Counted from the stretch's first letter, positions 41,614 through 51,892 are shown. The stretch is 64,000 nt of DNA from M3007 sp964621185 (GCA_964621185.1 CAZULM010000004.1:124001-188000); one strand, 5' to 3'. Translations and numbers: made by a program. The notes: generated from the letters alone by a model not told the origin.

Positions 41614-43116
41614 TCAAGCCTCCGCTTTTTCCTTCACTTCCTCCTTCGGGTACAATTTGCTAAAAACCCAACCCATCAGCATCGCCAGCGCGAAGGATGG
41701 CGCCAACACGTCCAGTTGCTGGAAATAGGCGCCAATCCCTTCCATTTCCTGCACCACAAACTTGAAAAACGGCACACAGGCAAAACCCGTCACCATAGAG
41801 GCAATGGCGCCCTTTTCCGAATAGCCTTTCCAGAACAACGACATGATGATAACCGGGCAGAAAGTGGCCGCTATGCCCGACCAGCCGAAGATCACAAACC
41901 AGAACACCGTGCGGCCGGGCATAAACCAGGCAACGCCAAAGGCAAGCGCAAGGGCCAGTAAAGCCATGAGCAGGGTAACGATGCGGGAAAGCTTCGCCAG
42001 GTCGCGCTCATCTATTTCCGGGTGAAAAATCTGCTGGTAAAAATCGCGGGTAATGGCGCTGGATGCCACCACGAGCAGGGAATCGATGGTTGACATGATG
42101 GCCGAAAGGATCACCGCAATGTAGATGGCGATGATGGTCAGCGGCATCAAGTGTTCGAGCAGCATCACCAGCACGTCTTCGCCACCGGTACCCAGCACCG
42201 CGATGGGGTCGTCGCCGGCAGCCGTGAAAAAGTAGCGGCCCATCAAACCGATGGTGACAGCCGCTGCGTCGGTCAGCAGCGTGAAGCCCAGCGCCACCCA
42301 GCGACCCATGTTTATCTCCGCCTCGTCGCGGATGGAAATAAAGCGCACATAAATCTGTGGCGAACCCAGGAAGCCCAACCCGATCATCAGGAAGCCGAGG
42401 ATGGCGAAGAGGTTCATCCAGCCGCTGTCGTGGATGCCCCATAGGCTGGTTAGCTTTGGGTCGATAGCGGCAAGACCAGCGCTCATGTCGGCGAAGTTGC
42501 CGATTGCCCACCAGCCTACCAGGGGAAGCAATACCAAGCCGGCCAGCATCATCAGGCCCTGGAAAAAATCAGACCAGACCACGGCCACGAAACCGCCCAC
42601 AAAGATGTAGGCCAGCACGATGAGGAACCCGAGCAGCGCCCCTGTGTAATAGTTCATGTCGAGCAGCGACTCAAATGCCTTGCCCGTGGTGTCTATCTGG
42701 GCACTCACGTAAATGATGACAAAGATTGCCAGTGCCGAAGCGGCAATGACGCGCAGCAGGTGCGTTTTTGGCTTGAAATGGCTTTCCATATAATCCGGAA
42801 TAGTGATGGAGCCATAGGCGTCGGTGAGCCTTTTAAAGGGTTTGGCCATCAAAAACCAGGAAATGGCCACACCCAGCAGCTCCCCCACAACGACCCAGTA
42901 GGCCGAAAAGCCCGCGATGGCGCCCATGCCCGTGAGGCCCAGCAACAGCCAGCCCGATTCCCCGGTAGCCCGCGCCGAAAACGCGACTACCCAATAGCCC
43001 AGTTTTTTCCCGCCAACGTAATAATCGTTCAGGCCCTTGATTCTCCTGGAAGCGACCAGGCCTATGATGAAAAGGATGGCGAAATAGACGGCAAGTACGA
43101 TAAGTTTTATGCTCAT
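41614..43116 (-). CDS. Sodium/solute symporter of the SSS family (PutP-like)
   Basis: A 500-residue membrane protein with 12-13 helices. Sodium/proline symporter signatures are present: GGKKLGYWVVAFSARATGESGWLLLGLTGMGA, YVSAQIDTTGKAFE and, later, DSLLVVASSAITRDFYQ. Likely takes up proline or a similar amino acid with sodium. I chose ATG 43116 (MSIKLIVLAVYFAI); a GTG 59 codons upstream adds a proline-rich stretch unlike the family. The -7 box TAACTTTGC at 43307-43314 predicts a leader of about 190 nt, long for this genome. Confidence 0.9.
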   Translation of the reverse strand: MSIKLIVLAVYFAILFIIGLVASRRIKGLNDYYVGGKKLGYWVVAFSARATGESGWLLLGLTGMGAIAGFSAYWVVVGELLGVAISWFLMAKPFKRLTDAYGSITIPDYMESHFKPKTHLLRVIAASALAIFVIIYVSAQIDTTGKAFESLLDMNYYTGALLGFLIVLAYIFVGGFVAVVWSDFFQGLMMLAGLVLLPLVGWWAIGNFADMSAGLAAIDPKLTSLWGIHDSGWMNLFAILGFLMIGLGFLGSPQIYVRFISIRDEAEINMGRWVALGFTLLTDAAAVTIGLMGRYFFTAAGDDPIAVLGTGGEDVLVMLLEHLMPLTIIAIYIAVILSAIMSTIDSLLVVASSAITRDFYQQIFHPEIDERDLAKLSRIVTLLMALLALALAFGVAWFMPGRTVFWFVIFGWSGIAATFCPVIIMSLFWKGYSEKGAIASMVTGFACVPFFKFVVQEMEGIGAYFQQLDVLAPSFALAMLMGWVFSKLYPKEEVKEKAEA

Positions 43117-43460
43117 AATTTTGGTAAAAAAGACGGCTGTTGGTGAAACGGCAATATCCCCGAGCCCGCGAACGGCCAGCCGAAGCGCTCTCGCAGTCAG
43201 GGAGGGGCAATTTGGTGGATTTCCCCAGGTAAATCTTGGAAACGGGAAAAGAAAGCATGGGCGCAAGGGCCCTATTTCCCAGAAGGGGTACACTTTAGCA
43301 AGTATGCAAAGTTATAAAAAATTTTATAGTCTTTTTTCGACAAAGCCCCGAAAAATGGCAAACCCTAGCTAAAAAGTAAGGATTTTTGCATTTCTTCATC
43401 GATTAAGAAAATCCTTTACCATTCACACATCCATTCTTGGATGAAAATTCTTAGATAAAC
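43117..43460. other. Divergent region between putP-like gene and first peptidase-like gene
   Basis: 344 bp with the -7 box for the symporter at 43307-43314 and an AT-rich half towards the plus-strand gene. The symporter leader would be about 190 nt; I see no known riboswitch motif in it. No plus-strand -7 box with a good match was found. Confidence 0.4.
43307..43314 (-). promoter_or_regulatory. -7 box TAACTTTG for the PutP-like gene
   Basis: TAACTTTGCAT on the minus strand matches the consensus, about 190 bp upstream of the chosen start. Confidence 0.45.
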
Positions 43461-46400
43461 ATGACCATGCGCCTTTTTTTGACGCTATCTGTTGCGCTGG
43501 AATTCGGTTTTTCCAGCTTGTACGCCCAAAATGCCCCGGACTTTTGGACAATCATTTCTCCCGAACAGGTTGTGCTGGCGGGCAGCGCCGAGCGGCAGCA
43601 CGAGCCCTTGCAATACAAAGCCTTGAGCCTCGACTATGCCGCGATGGCAGCCTTCCTCAAGCAGGCGCCGCCTGAGTTCACGGCGGCGGCACAGAAAAAG
43701 GCATTTCAGGTGGTGCTGCCCCTTGCCAACGGCAAAAAAGAAACCTTTTCCATCGTGAAAGTCGGGGTGATGGACCCCGCTTTGGCAACCCAGCACCCCG
43801 AGCTCGGCACATACGCCGGCGAGGCGCGCAACACGCCAGGGATGCGGGTGCGCATCACGGTATCGCCTAATTGGGGCTTTCAGGGCTTTATTACCCGTGC
43901 CGACAAAGGCATCGAGTACATAGAGCCGGTAGCCGTGAACCAAACCCAATACTACATGGTATATGACCGCAACGAGCTTCCCCGCGACATCCGCGCTGGG
44001 CAGTTGCCTGCCCTGAAGGTGCCAGCGCCAAGCGATGACCTGAAAGAGCTGTCGCAGCCGCGCTTCGCGCTCGACGACCCGCAGCCCGGTACAGGGGAAA
44101 AGGTGCTCGGCGAGCCGGTGAATTTGAAGGTGTACCGGTTTGCCTGCGCGGCAACCGGCGAGTTTTCTCAGGACAACGGCGGCACCAAAGATGCCGTTTT
44201 CGCGAAAATAACCCAGTTCACCAACCAGCTCAACGCCATTTACGAGCGCGACATCAACATACGCTTAGTGCTGATCCCTGAATCTTACAACATCATTTTC
44301 CTCGACCCGGCTACCGACCCCTACATGGGCACGGAAGTGACCGGATGGATGAGCCAAAACCCTGTTATCATGTTGAATCACCTGGGCTCGCCCGACAAAT
44401 ATGATATTGGCCACGTGTTTGCGCGGTACCTCACAGGCGATGCCATTGGGGTTGCAGGAGGAAACTGTTGCACCCAGTTTAAAGGCCGCGGCTGCTCTTC
44501 ATGGTACGGGCCTCCTTATGCCGATGAGTTTTTTGCCATTGTCGGGCAAGAAATCGGCCACCAGTGGAATGCTGGGCATACTTTTAACAATTGCCAATCA
44601 AGCAGCCAATACAATGAACATTCAGCCTGCGAACCCGGCAGCGGGATCACGATTATGTCGTACAACGGCACCTGCGGTTCCAACAACATAAGCAACGGGA
44701 ATACCGCGCTTTATTATCACGCTTGTTCAATCGCTGAAATCAGGAAGTTCTACCAATTGCAAGAAGGCGCGACATGCGGATCCACCATGGCCACAACAAA
44801 TACCGCGCCTACGGTCAGCACGGCATATCCACCGGTCACGAACATCCCGATTCAGACACCTTTTGAACTCACCGGCAGCGCTACCGATATGGACGGCGAC
44901 GACCTGACCTACAGCTGGGACGAGATAGATTTGGCCGACCCGGCGCCCCTGGGTAGCCCCGTCGGCGATTCTCCCATTTTCCGCTGGTTCGAGCCGACCG
45001 GCAGCCCAACCCGGACGTTTCCGAGGATACAAACGATCATCAACAATGCCAGCAGCATAACGGAAGTTTTGCCCACTTACGACCGCAAGATCACGTTCGT
45101 GCTTATTGCCCGCGACAACAAGGCGAACGGTGGCGGCGTCGGTTGGGATACTGTTTACCTCAAATCCACCAACCTGGCCGGCCCATTCTTGGTCACCTAT
45201 CCGAACGAAGCCAACATTACCTGGAAAGTGGGCGAATATCAAACCGTTGTTTGGAATGTTGCCAATACGGACAATGCCGTTGTGAACTGCAAAACCGTGA
45301 ACATCAAGCTCAGCCTCGACAACGGCCTCACGTATCCGGTCACGCTGGCGTCGGGCGTTCCAAACAATGGCAAACACTGCATCCAAGTGCCAAACAACAT
45401 CGGCACCAACAACCGCATCAGGGTGGAAGCCGCCGACAACGTGTTCTTTGATATTTCGAACGTGAAATTTTCGATTGTCCAGCCTGTCGCCCCTGGCATT
45501 TCACTGTGCCCGGCCAATTCAAAAGCAAACGTCTGTTTGCCTGGAGAATACTCCCAACTGATAAGCACCACAGCCCTTGCAGGCTTTTCCAGCCCGATCA
45601 CCCTATCGGCAACAGGGCTTCCCAACGGCGGGGTGGCGACCTTTAGCCCCAACCCTGTCCAGCCCGGAAATGCCTCATTGTTGACGCTAAGTTTCCCCAA
45701 TGGCATTGCAGAAAGCACTTTCGACCTGAACATCCAGGGCAATGCCAGCGGCGCAAACGCCGCCGCAATTTCGACCTTGACGATTATCAACAACGATTTT
45801 GCGGCGTTTGGCCCCACAACGCCGGCCAACGGCGCCACCGGCGTGAACAAGGTGCCCACCCTTTCTTGGAACACGGTGCCCGATGCCGATGCCTATGATG
45901 TAGAGCTGGCCAGCAACCCGTCCTTCGAACCGGGCGTGCTGCTCGCATCCATGCAAAATACGGCTGCAGGCAGCTTTGTGACCCCAACAGTTTTGGAAGA
46001 AGGCAAATTGTACTACTGGCGCGTCCGGCCCAAAAATGGCTGCGGCGATGGCCCCTGGTCCGATGCCCAGGTGTTCGTGGTGGCCATTCAGTCCTGTGCT
46101 TCGCACGTTGCCTCCGATTTGCCCAAAAACATCTCCGCCAACGGGACACCGACGGTGGAATCCAAAATCACCTTGCCCAGCGGTGGCGCTATCAGCGACG
46201 TGAACGTCAAAAAAGTTCAAGGCACACACACCTATTTCAAAGACCTCGAAGCCCGCCTGGTGGGCCCTTCTGGCACCGAGGTATTGCTTTGGAAGGACAA
46301 GTGCCCGCAAAATTCCACCTTTAACTTGGGCTTCAACGATGATGCCGCCGGCACCTTTGGCTGCCCGCCGCCCAACAACGGGTCTGTCTATAAGCCCACC

Positions 46401-47129
46401 GAGCTGCTCAGCGCCTTCATCGGGCAAACAGCCGCCGGCACCTGGACGCTCAGGATAAAAGACAACGTGGTGAGTTCTGGCGGCCAACTGCAAGGCTTCG
46501 AGCTGGAAATCTGCTCCAATGTGTCGCTCAACCCGCCGACGATCGTCACAAACAACGCCCTGAGCCTGGCGCCCGGCACGAACGCCCCCATCGGCGATGA
46601 TTTGCTGAAGGCACAAGATGCCGACAATACTCCCGACCAGCTCGTATTCACCTTGATGAGCCTCCCGAAAAACGGGCAACTGTTGGTGAATGGCGTACCC
46701 GCAAGCGCTGGTGTGCAATTTACCCAGGCAGATATCGGTGCCAATAAGCTGCGCTACTACGATTATGGCCTGAACAAGGGCGCCGACGGTTTCAACTTTT
46801 CCGTCACCGACAACAATGGCGGTTTGGCTAAAGGAACCTTTACGGTACAACCCTTTGCCGTGAACACCTACGAGCCCAGCGCCGCCATCGACTTCTATCT
46901 GGCGCCCAACCCCAGCACCGCAGGCACCGTGCTTTACCTGAGCCATGGCCTGCGCAGCGAAGCCCGTGTCACATTGTTCAACCTGGCCGGCCAAACGGTG
47001 GGCAACTGGCAGCTGGCTGCAGGAAGCAATTCCCTGCGCATGGATCTCGGCCATTTGCCGAAAGGGGTGTACGCCGTTTCGCTGGAAAACGAGAAAGCGA
47101 GAAGCGTGAAGAAATTGGTGTTGCAATAA
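43461..47129 (+). CDS. Secreted reprolysin-like (M12B) protein with P-domain and T9SS sorting domain, copy 1; zinc motif QExxH
   Basis: A 1222-residue secreted protein: signal peptide (1-22), propeptide-like region to about 215, reprolysin-type domain (215-440), Ig/FN3-like segments (to about 870), proprotein-convertase P-domain at about 890-1020 (SKITLPSGGAISDVNVKKVQ), a cadherin-like domain (1025-1130) and a T9SS type A sorting domain from about 1140 (FYLAPNPSTAG ... LPKGVYAVSL). The metal motif at 363-373 is QEIGHQWNAGH, where related proteins have HEIGHQFGANH: the first zinc ligand is Gln, while Glu364, His367, His373 and the Met-turn IMSYNGTCG are retained. The next gene is a close paralogue with the same change. 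It is probably a pseudoprotease or has altered metal binding. Confidence 0.88.
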   Translation: MTMRLFLTLSVALEFGFSSLYAQNAPDFWTIISPEQVVLAGSAERQHEPLQYKALSLDYAAMAAFLKQAPPEFTAAAQKKAFQVVLPLANGKKETFSIVKVGVMDPALATQHPELGTYAGEARNTPGMRVRITVSPNWGFQGFITRADKGIEYIEPVAVNQTQYYMVYDRNELPRDIRAGQLPALKVPAPSDDLKELSQPRFALDDPQPGTGEKVLGEPVNLKVYRFACAATGEFSQDNGGTKDAVFAKITQFTNQLNAIYERDINIRLVLIPESYNIIFLDPATDPYMGTEVTGWMSQNPVIMLNHLGSPDKYDIGHVFARYLTGDAIGVAGGNCCTQFKGRGCSSWYGPPYADEFFAIVGQEIGHQWNAGHTFNNCQSSSQYNEHSACEPGSGITIMSYNGTCGSNNISNGNTALYYHACSIAEIRKFYQLQEGATCGSTMATTNTAPTVSTAYPPVTNIPIQTPFELTGSATDMDGDDLTYSWDEIDLADPAPLGSPVGDSPIFRWFEPTGSPTRTFPRIQTIINNASSITEVLPTYDRKITFVLIARDNKANGGGVGWDTVYLKSTNLAGPFLVTYPNEANITWKVGEYQTVVWNVANTDNAVVNCKTVNIKLSLDNGLTYPVTLASGVPNNGKHCIQVPNNIGTNNRIRVEAADNVFFDISNVKFSIVQPVAPGISLCPANSKANVCLPGEYSQLISTTALAGFSSPITLSATGLPNGGVATFSPNPVQPGNASLLTLSFPNGIAESTFDLNIQGNASGANAAAISTLTIINNDFAAFGPTTPANGATGVNKVPTLSWNTVPDADAYDVELASNPSFEPGVLLASMQNTAAGSFVTPTVLEEGKLYYWRVRPKNGCGDGPWSDAQVFVVAIQSCASHVASDLPKNISANGTPTVESKITLPSGGAISDVNVKKVQGTHTYFKDLEARLVGPSGTEVLLWKDKCPQNSTFNLGFNDDAAGTFGCPPPNNGSVYKPTELLSAFIGQTAAGTWTLRIKDNVVSSGGQLQGFELEICSNVSLNPPTIVTNNALSLAPGTNAPIGDDLLKAQDADNTPDQLVFTLMSLPKNGQLLVNGVPASAGVQFTQADIGANKLRYYDYGLNKGADGFNFSVTDNNGGLAKGTFTVQPFAVNTYEPSAAIDFYLAPNPSTAGTVLYLSHGLRSEARVTLFNLAGQTVGNWQLAAGSNSLRMDLGHLPKGVYAVSLENEKARSVKKLVLQ

Positions 47130-47151
47130 AAATCAACCTGCCAATCAATAT

Positions 47152-47258
47152 TATACTATGATTCGCCTGATTTTTGTGATTCATTATGATTGATTCAACT
47201 GATTTTCAATTGATTACAAAGATCGGCATGCACAAAACCAAGCGGTGTGAGGTATAAG
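47152..47258 (+). repeat. Five-copy intergenic element, copy B (full length)
   Basis: A full-length copy, TATACTATGATTCGCCTGAT to GGTGTGAGGTATAAG, lies between the two tandem peptidase-like genes. It is the only full copy not directly against a start codon; its TATACT end is 22 bp from the stop of the first gene. Confidence 0.85.
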
Positions 47259-47317
47259 ACCAATATTCGCTTCAATAAAAACTGTTCATCACACAAACCT
47301 CCTAATTTGGAGAAAAC

Positions 47318-50300
47318 ATGAAAATTATGACCATTCGCCTTTGCTTTACCCTGTATGTTGCGCTGGGGCTCGGTATTTCCAGCTTGTATGCTCAAAATGT
47401 CCCTGATTTCTGGACCGGGATTTCTCCCGAACAGGTTGTGCTGACGGGCAGCGCCGAGCGGCAGCACGAGCCCTTGAAATACAAAGCCTTGAGCCTCGAT
47501 TATGCCGCTATGGCAGCCTACCTCAACCAAGCGCCCCGTGAGTTCACGGCAGCAGCCCGAACAAAAGCTTTTCAAGTAAAGCTGCCCCTGGCCGATGGGA
47601 AGAAAGAAACCTTCGCCATCGTGAAAGTGGGGGTGATAGACCCCGCTTTGGAAGCCCAGCATCCCGAATTGGGCACTTACGCCGGAGAGGCGCTCAATAC
47701 CCCGGGCATGCGTGTGCGCATCACCCTGTCGCCTAACTGGGGCTTTCAGGGCTTTATTACCCGCGCCGACAAAGGAATCGAGTACATAGAGCCTGTTGCC
47801 GTGGGCCAGAACCAATATTACATGGCATACGACCGCAACGACCTGCCCCGCGACATCCGCGCGGGCCAGCTGCCGACGCAGATCGTGGCGCCGCCGGCGG
47901 GCGAACTTCAGGAGTTGTCGCAGCCGCGCCATGCACTCGACGACCCACAGCCAGGCACCGGGGAAAAGCCCCTTGGCGCACCGGTGAACTTGAAGGTTTA
48001 TAAATTTGCCTGCGCTGCTACCGGTGAGTTTTCGCAGGACAACGGCGGCACCAAAGACGCTGTATTCGCGAAAATCACCCAGTTTACAAACCAGCTCAAC
48101 GCCATTTACGAGCGCGACATCAACATACGCTTAGTGCTGATCCCGGAATCTTTCAGCATTATTTTCCTCGACCCTGCCACCGACCCGTACACAGGAACAG
48201 AGGTAGGCGGATGGATGAGCCAAAACCCCGTGATCATGCTGAACCACCTTGGATCGCCCGACAAGTACGACATCGGCCACGTATTCGCGCGGTACCTTGG
48301 CGGCCCGGCCATCGGCGTAGCGGGAGGCTTGTGCTGCACACAGTTTAAAGGCCGCGGCTGTTCGGCATGGTACGGGCCTCCTTACGGCGATGGTTTTTTT
48401 GCCATTGTCGGCCAGGAAATCGGCCACCAGTGGAACAGCGGGCATACTTTCAACAACTGCCAGTCTGACAGCCAGTACAACAAGGATTCAGCTTGCGAGC
48501 CTGGCAGCGGAAGCACCATTATGTCGTACAGCGGCGCCTGCGGCTCGAACAACGTCGGTGGCGGAGGCACCGCCCTGTTTTACCACGCCTGTTCCATTGC
48601 AGAAATCAGGCGGTTTTATGAGCAGGAGGTGGGCAATACTTGCGGCTCCACCCTCGCCACGAACAATACAGCCCCTTCGGTCAGCACGGCTTATCCGCCG
48701 ATCACTTTTATCCCCGTCCGCACACCTTTTGAGCTTACCGGCACCGGAACCGACGTGGACGGCGACGACCTGACGTACAGCTGGGACGAAATAGATGTGG
48801 ACGGCCCTCCGGCCCCATTGGGCAGCCCTATGGGAAATTCCCCTATTTTCCGCTGGTTCGAACCGACCGACAGCCCTACAAGGACCTTTCCGCGCATTCA
48901 AACGGTAATCAACAATACAAGCAGCATCACAGAGGTGCTGCCCACTTACGACCGCAAGATCACCTTCGTGCTCATTGCCCGCGACAACAAGGCGAACGGT
49001 GGCGGCGTCAGCTGGGATACGGTTTATTTGCGGGCTACCAGCCAGGCTGGCCCATTCTTAGTCACCTACCCGAATGATGCCAGCGTCACGTGGAAAGTGG
49101 GCGAGTACCAGACCGTTGTTTGGGACGTAGCCAATACAGACAATGCTGTTGTCAATTGCAAAACCGTGAACATCAAGCTGAGCCTCGACAATGGCTTGAC
49201 CTACCCGGTAACGCTCGCCTCCGGAGTGCCGAATACGGGCAAATGCTGTATTCAGGCGCCAAATAACGTGGGCACGAACAACCGCGTCCGGGTAGAGGCT
49301 GCCGATAATGTGTTTTTTGACATTTCGAACGTGAAGTTTTCCATAGTGCAGGCCGCTGCTCCGGGCATTTCACTATGCCCCTCTGTTTCCAAGGACAAGG
49401 CTTGCCTCCCCAACGATTATTCCGTTACGGTGAGCACAACCGCATTGCAAGGCTTCGCAGCGCCCATCACACTATCGGCCTCGGGGCTTCCCAACGGTGT
49501 GTCGGCAACCTTCAGCCCCAACCCCGTGCTGCCGGGCAACAGCACTGTAATGACCGTATCGTTTCCGAACAATTTGCCGGAAGGCACTTATGACATGAAC
49601 ATACTGGGCAATGCCAGCGGTGCCAGCAATTCCACCGTTGTCACGCTTACCACCATCAACAACGATTTTGCGGCCTTTGCCCCAACTTCGCCTGTTGATG
49701 GCGCCACGGGCGTGAACAAGTTGCCGGCACTTACCTGGAACACAGTGCCTGACGCTGATCTGTACGATGTCGAACTGGCCACCAACCCTTCTTTTGAGCC
49801 CGGGGCAATGGTGACTTCCAAACAAAACATCGCAGGTGGCGTGTTCCAGGTACCGGTAGTGCTGAATGAAGGGAAGCTGTATTACTGGCGTGTACGGCCA
49901 AAAAACACCTGCGGCAACGCACCCTGGTCGGCAGCCCAGGTTTTTGTCGTTGGCGTACAAGCATGCCTGTCGCTCGAAGCCCCTGATTTGCCCAAAACTA
50001 TTTCTGCCAATGGGACGCCTACTGTGGAGTCCAAAATCACCCTGGCAAACGGCGGCGCCATCAGCGACGTGAACATCAAAAAAATACAGGGAACCCATAC
50101 GTTTTTCAAAGACCTGGATGCCCGCCTCATCGGCCCCTCTGGCACGGAGGTGTTGTTGTGGAAGGACAAATGCCCGCAAAATGTCAACTTTAATTTCGGC
50201 ATCGATGATGGCGCTACGGGCGTATTCGGCTGCCCCCCGCCAAACAACGGCAGCATCTACAAACCCGTGGACCCATTGAGCGTTTTTACCGGCCAAACAG

Positions 50301-50998
50301 CTGCTGGTGTTTGGACGCTTCGGGTAAAAGACACCCAGCAAAGCTCCGGCGGCCAGCTCCAAGGTTTCGAGCTTGAAATATGCTCCAGCGTTTCGCTCAA
50401 CCCGCCGATGATCGTGAAAAACGATGCCCTGACCCTCGCGCCCGGCACAAACGCCCCGATTGGCGACAACCTGCTGAAAGCAGAAGATGCCGACAACGGC
50501 CCGTCGGAACTCCTGTTCACCCTGATGAGCTTGCCGAAAAACGGGCAATTGCAGGCACATGGCGCCCCTGCAACCGTTGGTGTGCAATTTACCCAGGAGG
50601 ATATCGGCAATGGCGCCCTGCGCTATTTCGACTTTGGCCTCAACCTGGGCGCCGACAGCTTTAATTTCTCCGTGACCGACAACAACGGCGGTTTGGCCAA
50701 AGGAACATACTCGGTACAGCCCTTTGCAGTCGGGGCCCAGGAGCCAGGCAAAGCCCTTTCGTTCGAGCTTGCCCCCAACCCGGCGGGCTCTGTCACCGTG
50801 CTTTCGCTGAGCCAAAGCCTCGAAAGCGAAGCCCGTGTCACGCTGCTCAACTTGGCAGGGCAAATAGTGGCCAACTGGCAGATGCCTGCCGGAGCCAACT
50901 CCCTGCGCATGGACCTGGGGCAATTGCCCAAAGGGGTATATGTCGTTTCTGTGGTAAACGAACAAAACAAAGGGCTGAAAAAGCTGGTTTTGAAATAA
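47318..50998 (+). CDS. Secreted reprolysin-like (M12B) protein with P-domain and T9SS sorting domain, copy 2; zinc motif QExxH
   Basis: A 1226-residue paralogue of the preceding gene product with the same domain order, most segments nearly identical by eye (for example EYQTVVWxVANTDNAVVNCK). The metal motif at 366-376 is QEIGHQWNSGH. The Gln codon is CAG here and CAA in copy 1, so the substitution predates or survived independent drift and looks maintained. The Met-turn IMSYSGACG is kept. The sorting domain ends LPKGVYVVSVVNEQNKGLKK. A good intrinsic terminator lies just after the stop. The pair arose by tandem duplication and is expected at the cell surface. Confidence 0.88.
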   Translation: MKIMTIRLCFTLYVALGLGISSLYAQNVPDFWTGISPEQVVLTGSAERQHEPLKYKALSLDYAAMAAYLNQAPREFTAAARTKAFQVKLPLADGKKETFAIVKVGVIDPALEAQHPELGTYAGEALNTPGMRVRITLSPNWGFQGFITRADKGIEYIEPVAVGQNQYYMAYDRNDLPRDIRAGQLPTQIVAPPAGELQELSQPRHALDDPQPGTGEKPLGAPVNLKVYKFACAATGEFSQDNGGTKDAVFAKITQFTNQLNAIYERDINIRLVLIPESFSIIFLDPATDPYTGTEVGGWMSQNPVIMLNHLGSPDKYDIGHVFARYLGGPAIGVAGGLCCTQFKGRGCSAWYGPPYGDGFFAIVGQEIGHQWNSGHTFNNCQSDSQYNKDSACEPGSGSTIMSYSGACGSNNVGGGGTALFYHACSIAEIRRFYEQEVGNTCGSTLATNNTAPSVSTAYPPITFIPVRTPFELTGTGTDVDGDDLTYSWDEIDVDGPPAPLGSPMGNSPIFRWFEPTDSPTRTFPRIQTVINNTSSITEVLPTYDRKITFVLIARDNKANGGGVSWDTVYLRATSQAGPFLVTYPNDASVTWKVGEYQTVVWDVANTDNAVVNCKTVNIKLSLDNGLTYPVTLASGVPNTGKCCIQAPNNVGTNNRVRVEAADNVFFDISNVKFSIVQAAAPGISLCPSVSKDKACLPNDYSVTVSTTALQGFAAPITLSASGLPNGVSATFSPNPVLPGNSTVMTVSFPNNLPEGTYDMNILGNASGASNSTVVTLTTINNDFAAFAPTSPVDGATGVNKLPALTWNTVPDADLYDVELATNPSFEPGAMVTSKQNIAGGVFQVPVVLNEGKLYYWRVRPKNTCGNAPWSAAQVFVVGVQACLSLEAPDLPKTISANGTPTVESKITLANGGAISDVNIKKIQGTHTFFKDLDARLIGPSGTEVLLWKDKCPQNVNFNFGIDDGATGVFGCPPPNNGSIYKPVDPLSVFTGQTAAGVWTLRVKDTQQSSGGQLQGFELEICSSVSLNPPMIVKNDALTLAPGTNAPIGDNLLKAEDADNGPSELLFTLMSLPKNGQLQAHGAPATVGVQFTQEDIGNGALRYFDFGLNLGADSFNFSVTDNNGGLAKGTYSVQPFAVGAQEPGKALSFELAPNPAGSVTVLSLSQSLESEARVTLLNLAGQIVANWQMPAGANSLRMDLGQLPKGVYVVSVVNEQNKGLKKLVLK

Positions 50999-51026
50999 GC
51001 TTTTCTGCGGTTTTATCGAACTGGAA

Positions 51027-51072
51027 AGCACTGGCCCGCAGCATAATGCTGGCTGGTGCTTTTGCTTTTTTG
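51027..51072 (+). terminator. Intrinsic terminator after the second peptidase-like gene
   Basis: AGCACTGGCC pairs with GGCTGGTGCT over 10 bp with two wobble pairs around a 14-nt loop, followed by TTTTGCTTTTTT. It begins 29 bp after the stop codon. Confidence 0.7.
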
Positions 51073-51114
51073 GGAGGAAGAACCATGTTTTCTTCGCTAC
51101 CTCTACAAATTGCC

Positions 51115-51122
51115 TATTTTTG
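51115..51122 (+). promoter_or_regulatory. -7 box TATTTTTG for hisA
   Basis: TATTTTTGGCA matches TAnnTTTG without the C extension and predicts a leader of about 43 nt before the hisA ATG. Confidence 0.45.
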
Positions 51123-51169
51123 GCACCTCAATCAACTTGTTTTTTTGATTCATCGACAACATCTGCAGT

Positions 51170-51892
51170 ATGGACATAATACCTTCCTTCGACCTGCTTG
51201 ACGGCAAATTAGTTCGGTTGCGCCAAGGCGATTTCGAACAAAAGACAGAATACCCCGCCTCGCCGCTGGAACTGGCCAAGGAACTGGAAGCCGCGGGCAT
51301 CCGGCGCCTGCACATGGTCGATCTCGATGGCGCCCGCAGCGGCAGCCCTTTGAACCTGCATATTTTGGCCACGGTAGCTGCCCATACCCGCCTGCAAATA
51401 GATTACGGCGGCGGCCTGCGCTCCATCCCTTCCCTGAAGCAGGTGTGGGATGCCGGCGCGGTGATGTTCTCTGTGGGCAGCGTGGCACTTTTGGCCCAGG
51501 ACGAGTTCAGGGCCTGGGTAGAAAAGTTCGGCGCCGACCGGTTTTTGGTGGGCGCCGACGTGCGCGACCGGCAGCTGGCCGTGCATGGATGGAAGGAGCA
51601 GACCACCGTCGGACTGTTCGATTTTTTAGCAAAAATGCGCGAATTGGGCATCACCCAGGTTTCAGTGACCGATATTGAACGCGACGGGGAATTGAGCGGG
51701 CCGGCGCTGGAACTGTACCGCGACATCGTGCAGGCTTTCCCGGAAATCAACCTGGTGGCCAGCGGCGGCATCAGCAGTGTGGCCGATTTGGAAGAGCTGA
51801 ATGCCATCGGATGCAGCGGGGCTATCGTGGGCAAGGCATTTTTTGAAGGCAAGATTCCGTTGCAGTATTTCAGGGTGTTTTCGAAGGTCTGA
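51170..51892 (+). CDS. hisA: HisA, ProFAR isomerase of histidine biosynthesis
   Basis: A 240-residue (beta-alpha)8-barrel isomerase that converts ProFAR to PRFAR in histidine synthesis. The catalytic Asp8 is in PSFDLLDGKLVRLRQGDF, and the second catalytic Asp is in VSVTDIERDGELSGP; VDLDGARSG and the C-terminal VASGGISSVADLEEL are phosphate-binding segments. HisF is excluded by the DGxLVRLxQGDF pattern. It stands alone: no hisF, hisH or other his gene lies beside it, whereas Bacteroidota often keep hisHAFI together. It has its own promoter between a terminator and an empty region. Confidence 0.9.
   Translation: MDIIPSFDLLDGKLVRLRQGDFEQKTEYPASPLELAKELEAAGIRRLHMVDLDGARSGSPLNLHILATVAAHTRLQIDYGGGLRSIPSLKQVWDAGAVMFSVGSVALLAQDEFRAWVEKFGADRFLVGADVRDRQLAVHGWKEQTTVGLFDFLAKMRELGITQVSVTDIERDGELSGPALELYRDIVQAFPEINLVASGGISSVADLEELNAIGCSGAIVGKAFFEGKIPLQYFRVFSKV

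Noticed and set aside
45687..47126. A 479-codon frame opposite peptidase-like gene 1, with a matching 519-codon frame (49472-51031) opposite gene 2
   Set aside because: The two antisense frames look alike only because the sense genes are paralogues; neither has a domain or a promoter.
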